Positions 59,201 through 64,000 of a stretch of 64,000 nucleotides of DNA are shown here, in pieces; position 1 is the stretch's first letter; each line of letters opens with the position of its first letter. Source of the stretch: Lomentospora prolificans (Eukaryota; Ascomycota; Sordariomycetes; Microascales; Microascaceae); the NCBI GenBank assembly GCA_029532625.1, contig JARFXM010000011.1, positions 3,237,501-3,301,500 on the forward strand, given 5' to 3'. The notes under the pieces are model-generated. The model was given only the letters and a program-made list of their open reading frames with translations, made no database searches and was not told the DNA's origin. The position numbers were made by a program, and so were the translations under genes.

Positions 59201-61650
59201 AGCATGTCGGATAGAGATAAAGAGTCCGCAGAGGCTCCCAAGAGTTGTAGGCGACTTCGCGGCAATATCTTCAATGCAGGTAAGGTATAGTCGCTTCCGG
59301 CCCTCACTGTCCGGGCCATGGTGATGGAGTTCACGAAGTTTTTGAGTCGCGAATGCCTGAATTTCAGGGTAGGCAACTTGGGACTGCGCAGAGCAGACCG
59401 ACGACTCTCGGAGAAGCCTTAGACACAGTTCGTAAGGAAGGAAGTTCAAGAGCTGGCGCTCGCCTTGGGTTTTCGACATGAGCTGCTTGAACACTTGCTC
59501 ACAAAAGTGTCGGATTGAAGCCATGTTGAAAGACTCTATCGGAAGGAGCTCGAGCTTCTCGCAAAAGTAAAGCAGATGCTCCTGGTCACAAAGGTGAGTG
59601 ATATTGGCAGCCATGCGGGTCAAGGCATCGGCCACTCGACGATCCTGGCTGGAGGTAATAGTCTGCCAGAGTAGATCCGTCTGTTCCTTTTGATAGAACT
59701 TTGTCACAAGCAGAAACCCTACCACATTCCCGCTCTCGATGGTTATCTCAGGATGGCAGGTTGGCCCCAAGATGTACTCAACAAGCTTCGTGCGCATCAG
59801 ATACTCCGCGAAATAGGCGAGGAATAAAGCCAGATCTTCTTGACCATCGCCGCACCGACGCCAGAACATGACCAGGTCGCTACACATGTGGCCAACCGCC
59901 CACACTCGAAGCTGCATCTGGCCAGACATGATGAGCTTCCCAAACATATTGAATCTCCACTCCCAGGCGATCGCACCGGGGGCGAGGTGGGTAGGGAGGT
60001 TCGGATAACTCCGATGATGGGCCGCAAGCATCTCCGTAGCCATTTTGTGATCACCGTGGAGAGCACAATGATAAATGTCTGTGAGAGAAATGATTTGACC
60101 ACTCGCACCGTCTGTGGTGAGGTGATTAACCAGTTTGTGTATTGTGTCGGAAAGGGACTTAGATACGATGTGGTAAAACTTGTGCCCTTGAAATAAACGC
60201 TGCTTGCATTGTTCTAGGACTTGTTGGGGTTGTCCAGCAAAATGCAGACGCCGATTGCTCTCCCAAACAAGGTCAGAAACTACTTGGCAGACGGCAGCAG
60301 GTTGGTTAACCAGCCTTGGGAACCGCTCCATGAGCCGAATTTGAGATTCAACGAGCCTAGTTAGAGTCTGGATAGAGCCACCGGGCATGGTTTGAAAACC
60401 CTGCACCAATTCGGAAATCAGATCCGGCCGAAGCCATCCTGTCTGCGAGTCAGGACCGTTCAAGATGCGGGGCTCATCTCTCCGAGTGAGGCCGTGTAGG
60501 CTAGTGAGGAAGGCGTATGAGAATGTTTCCGGGATTTGTCCGCTATCCAAGCCGCCCAACTCGCCGGCAGCGCTAGCCAAGGTCTGGCAATCCAGCGTGA
60601 CGAAAAAGCCCGTCAACCTGGCAAAGGTAAGGTAGAACGATGAAATGGCTTGGCGGGGTGTTGCCGTCCTGCCCAGAGCTCTATTGCACGCGGCCCATAC
60701 CAAGTCGGGAAAAGACTGCCATAGGCCAGCGTTTTCCAGGCAGGAATGGTAGGCAATTTGATAGCCAGCGGTTTCGGCCCATCGAATGAACAAATCGGCC
60801 CACGACTGCAGAGATTCAAAGAGGCTTTCTTCAAGCTGGTGCTCTATGATACCATTAGCCGCTGATTAAACGGCAAAACAGAGAGCGAGAAGCCATCGCG
60901 GCAAAGAGAAGGGGGAAACTTACGACCGGATATATAGTTTGCCAGTCGAGATACTGTCTCGATCAAGGGTTCGCCGTCATTGTACGGAAAGTCCAGTGTG
61001 GGATCCTCGAGTACAGCCCTAGATTCACCGATAATGGAGACTTCTGGCTCCCCGTCTCCTATGACAACATCGGCGTCATCTTCAGGAACATCAATCACTT
61101 CTATGTCGGGGCTGCCACTATCGGACAGAGTCGTGACTGGAATCGCGGGAGCCGGCCCCATCACGGCAGTTTGACTGTGCCCACCTACTAGGAGGTCGCC
61201 TTTCATGTCGCGGTCGGGGAGCTCGACGCTAAGCTTCACGCCATCGGGGAGGGCTGGGTCTTCGAGGGTATGCGGGGTGGGCGACGCGGCCGTGGATGAC
61301 GAAAGGTTCGCGTTGCGTAGATTGATGGTGACGCGACTGGAACCTGGCTCTGCGGGGTAGTCAGGGTTCGACGAGCCTTTTTGCTCGGGCGTTTGAGGAG
61401 TCGAGGGATCGGTGTCCATAATGGCGCTATCATGGGTGTCTGACACAGGTTCGGCGAGGACTGGGGGATGGGCAGTTTCGTCGTGAGGTGATTGAACAGT
61501 GTCAACGGAGAGGCTCCGAGAGCCCGAGAGGGATGTGCGTCGCCGCTTTCTCGAAGAGTCGTCGTCGTCAAATGGATTCGGCCGTGTGGAGGGGGGTTCA
61601 GTAGAGACGGCACGATCTCGAGCTTCGGGGGAACTTGGAGCTTGGTCCAT
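53257..61650 (-). CDS. Large ubiquitin-specific protease (UCH/USP with DUF3517)
   Basis: A 2556-aa cysteine deubiquitinase from 12 exons: 61650-60924, 60843-57974, 57914-57563, 57485-57185, 57121-56911, 56835-56720, 56658-56453, 56396-55833, 55770-55719, 55664-53536, 53463-53398, 53333-53257. The N-terminus is a disordered Ser/Pro/Asp-rich segment, then a long alpha-helical region, with a ubiquitin-like stretch near 58060-58200 (YKGQVFVPNENEVCRSLEDL). The Cys box is GYVGLRNLSNTCYLNSLFTQ (Cys about 1627). The zinc-finger-like KYKCSTCDRHVDAVKRAC and LIFHLKRFDFN follow. The His box is AESGHYYSYIRE (His about 1877) with WVEFNDD. The C-terminal ~600 residues fit DUF3517, found with UCH domains in fungi and related to USP9X/USP34-type enzymes. 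Two introns are multiples of three without stops. Targets are unknown. Confidence 0.92.
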
Positions 61651-64000
61651 GAGGTAGGCTGGAGGGAGAGTTGTGTCACAGGTCCCGGAGCACTAAGGCC
61701 CTGAACGTGACTACAATGCCCACGACGGCTCTGAAAGAATTTGGCAGAGTTAGCATGTGAGATTTAGCTGACGCGAGCTTGCTCGGAGAAGGCTACGATT
61801 GCAATGAGGGGCCGTTCGATTCGCACGGCAATGTGTGGGTTGTTCAAGGCTTTACCAGCTTATGCAAGATCCAAGTACCTAGAGGACTAAGCGGAGGGGT
61901 ATTGAAGATGGCATCAGAGGAAGGAGGCAAGAAAATGCAATAGAGAGAAAAGAGTTGAGTAAAGAAATAGAAACCAAGCCAAGTCTAACGAGAAGGAAAA
62001 AAAGGGTAGATGATAGAAATAGATCAGCACTGCAATAAGATGCTGGATAGACAGCAGCGGGCTGAGCAACCAAGTTTAGTGGTTGTGAGTGCGTGCAGTG
62101 GCCTCGTACTCAGAAAAATGCACTGCAAGACGAGCAGTGGGATTTTGGGGAAGGAAGCAGAGGTGTGTCTTGACCATCTCCAAAAATGGGTGACTTGAAG
62201 GGGTGCTTGTAGCAATGACGCGGCGGTCAGCAAGCTTGGCTTACCTAGTTTGAAGAGAGGAAGGTGCTCCTTCAGTTAATTTGAGGGGTGGATTCAAACG
62301 CGGGGATGGGGGTGGCTGTAGTAGCTATTACATCAGGCTCCCACCTTTTAATGACAGAGAGCCCTCGGCTGGTTTTTCTTTGAGAGAAGGGAATGCGCTG
62401 GCGCTGATGGGAAAAGTGAATAAGGGTGGGCTATGAGTAATGCATAAGATTCCACGGAAACATTAAGAAAACAAAGTCGCCTTGGACAGGAGATCCGAAT
62501 TCGTGTATCGGGCTGGGTCTGGGCTGAAGAAAAGAATAGCAGCTTCACTCTTTTGTTTGTGGAGCCTCGAAGCTGCAGTGGGTGATAAATGTGGAGGCAG
62601 TACAGGTGGGTGACAGGTGGGAGGACGTGCTGGTCTAGGAGAGGGGTTACCACGCGATTGCAATTTGATGTACCACTCTTGGGTAGGGCGGACGAGAAAC
62701 GAGGATCCGTGGATGAGGAAAATTAAAGTTCTAGAATATACGCGCTTTTTTTTTCAAGCCACTGTGGCGGGAGTCCCCGGTTTAACTGCAAGGAGCATGA
62801 GAGCAGACGGAGTCGGTGGAAAGATTTCCAGTGTGCTGAGTGTCATTGAAGGGCCTGAATACCCCACTGTCATACGGCTCCAGTGATTTCACCAAAGCTC
62901 AACTGCGCTGGCTGGCTGGCGAACCAACCAAGGTCGCCGACCAAGCTCGGAGCGCCAGCGATGCTGCCTAGCGCCCTGCCTTGGCCTTTGGCCAGCATCA
63001 ATGCCAATGTTCCTGGACACCTGTCGGGATCTGCGCGCCTACTCTGTAGAGAAGAACATCAAACTCGTTGCTCTGTGTAATTACATAAGGAACCATACAT
63101 ATATGGATCAGGTCTCTCACAGTCAAACTAGAAGGATTTCAATTCGTTTGTCCTAGTTGTGCCTGGAGGTTAATTCTGCCTCAAGCTAGTGACGAGGCTC
63201 TATCTGGATCCCGCAAGGTAGAGCCTACATTAGCTCAACCTTTTCTCAATTTTTTTTTTTTTTGGTACGTCTTCTTTTTTGGCTCGTCAGTAACCTCGAT
63301 TGATCATCGGAGAAGGAAACTCGAATTGAACTCGTTCATAAACTGAATCAGATATAGGCTGCGGCCATCAGATATAAATTTAAATTTGAGATAACCCCCT
63401 CCCAGACCAGGGTCCTCTGAGAACTCGTTACTTTGTAGTTAAGAAGGCGTTCTTTGATTTGACGGGATATTTGAAACAGAGGAGACTGGTTGACGGGTCA
63501 AGTTCACACACGCCTTATTGCCTGCGAAAACTGAAGTCGCCATCTCGCATTGAGCCTCCAGCCTCGACACGCTGGACAGAAACGCATGGAACGAAAAAAG
63601 ACTATCTACCAACTCGACACGCCTTTTTCGGCTGTATCTTGGTGAGCACTAAATGCTAAAGTCCAGCTCCTCCAAACACATGCCGTTCTAATACTAGCTT
63701 ATAGGCCCACCATTGAGGATGCCGCTGTCCAGGAAACCATCCTTGAACTTTTGTGCAGGTGAGCATGCTCCCTCGAACAGGACCATTCGCCTTTAGTTAG
63801 CCGCATACACTCCGTAAAATATAGCATCTGTTGACTTGATAATACTGATCCGGCATCTCGCATACAGCCTTCTAGAGCCTATTGGACGGCATCGCCGCCG
63901 TTTTATCCCCCCTTCAAGAGGGAAAGGCGCAAAGAAAAGGAGAAAAAACCAGGAGCGAAAAGGGAGCAAGAAGCTCGAAGAAAAACCTGTGGTTCCCCCA
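61651..64000. other. Intergenic, promoter side of the ubiquitin protease gene
   Basis: No gene is recognised up to the window end. A CTGGC cluster lies at 62908-62930, T-tracts at 62747-62754 and 63250-63261. Small ORFs (62617-62886 +, 63459-63659 +) have no recognisable content. Confidence 0.5.

Overview
The window is nuclear DNA from a filamentous ascomycete (Pezizomycotina, most likely Sordariomycetes-like). Genes are split by many short introns (53-89 nt) with GTAAGT/GTATGT-type donors, CTAAC-like branch sites and CAG/TAG acceptors. The gene content (separase, TIM23, eIF5, TTI1, a PRCC-like protein, a DUF3517-type deubiquitinase, a microsomal P450) and an intron-containing nuclear tRNA-Ile fit this. 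Genus cannot be told from the sequence. Exon joins below were made by hand by matching splice sites, reading phase and family motifs; each joined CDS length is a multiple of three.

Layout. 1-9393 is gene-poor: no convincing gene, only short ORFs. 9394-9979 (-) is a single-pass membrane protein gene that appears frameshifted. 10886-17240 (-) is separase. It shares a 380-bp divergent promoter with a small mitochondrial DUF5321-type protein (17621-18297, +), which converges to within 56 bp of a SIRT4-like sirtuin (18354-19535, -). Then come NADH pyrophosphatase (21125-22405, +), TIM23 (23411-24181, +), an incompletely resolved Pro/Gln-rich gene (3' exon 26787-27275, +), dephospho-CoA kinase (28516-29340, +), a low-complexity Trp/Gly-rich protein (30020-32512, +) and eIF5 (33219-34514, -). 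A tRNA-Ile(AAT) gene (37320-37414, -) sits 11 nt past the stop codon of a P450 (37426-39254, -). Next are a DUF1749 hydrolase (40613-41644, -), TTI1 (42477-45955, +), a PRCC-like protein (46612-47763, +), a conserved fungal protein of unknown role (48036-49662, -) and a 2556-residue ubiquitin hydrolase (53257-61650, -).

The genes are mostly unrelated housekeeping functions: cell division (separase), mitochondria (TIM23, DUF5321 protein, probably the sirtuin), NAD and CoA metabolism (sirtuin, NADH pyrophosphatase, dephospho-CoA kinase), translation (eIF5, tRNA-Ile), PIKK biogenesis (TTI1) and ubiquitin removal. I see no secondary-metabolite core enzyme, intact transposon, CRISPR or phage system.

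The most interesting observations are the P450-tRNA arrangement, in which the mRNA 3' UTR should run through a tRNA gene; a candidate 4-nt micro-exon in the P450; a Trp-rich GW/WG protein that may bind Argonaute and carries PP1-docking-like motifs; an 18-G tract upstream of the P450; and recurring CCAGCC/CTGGC clusters in intergenic DNA.
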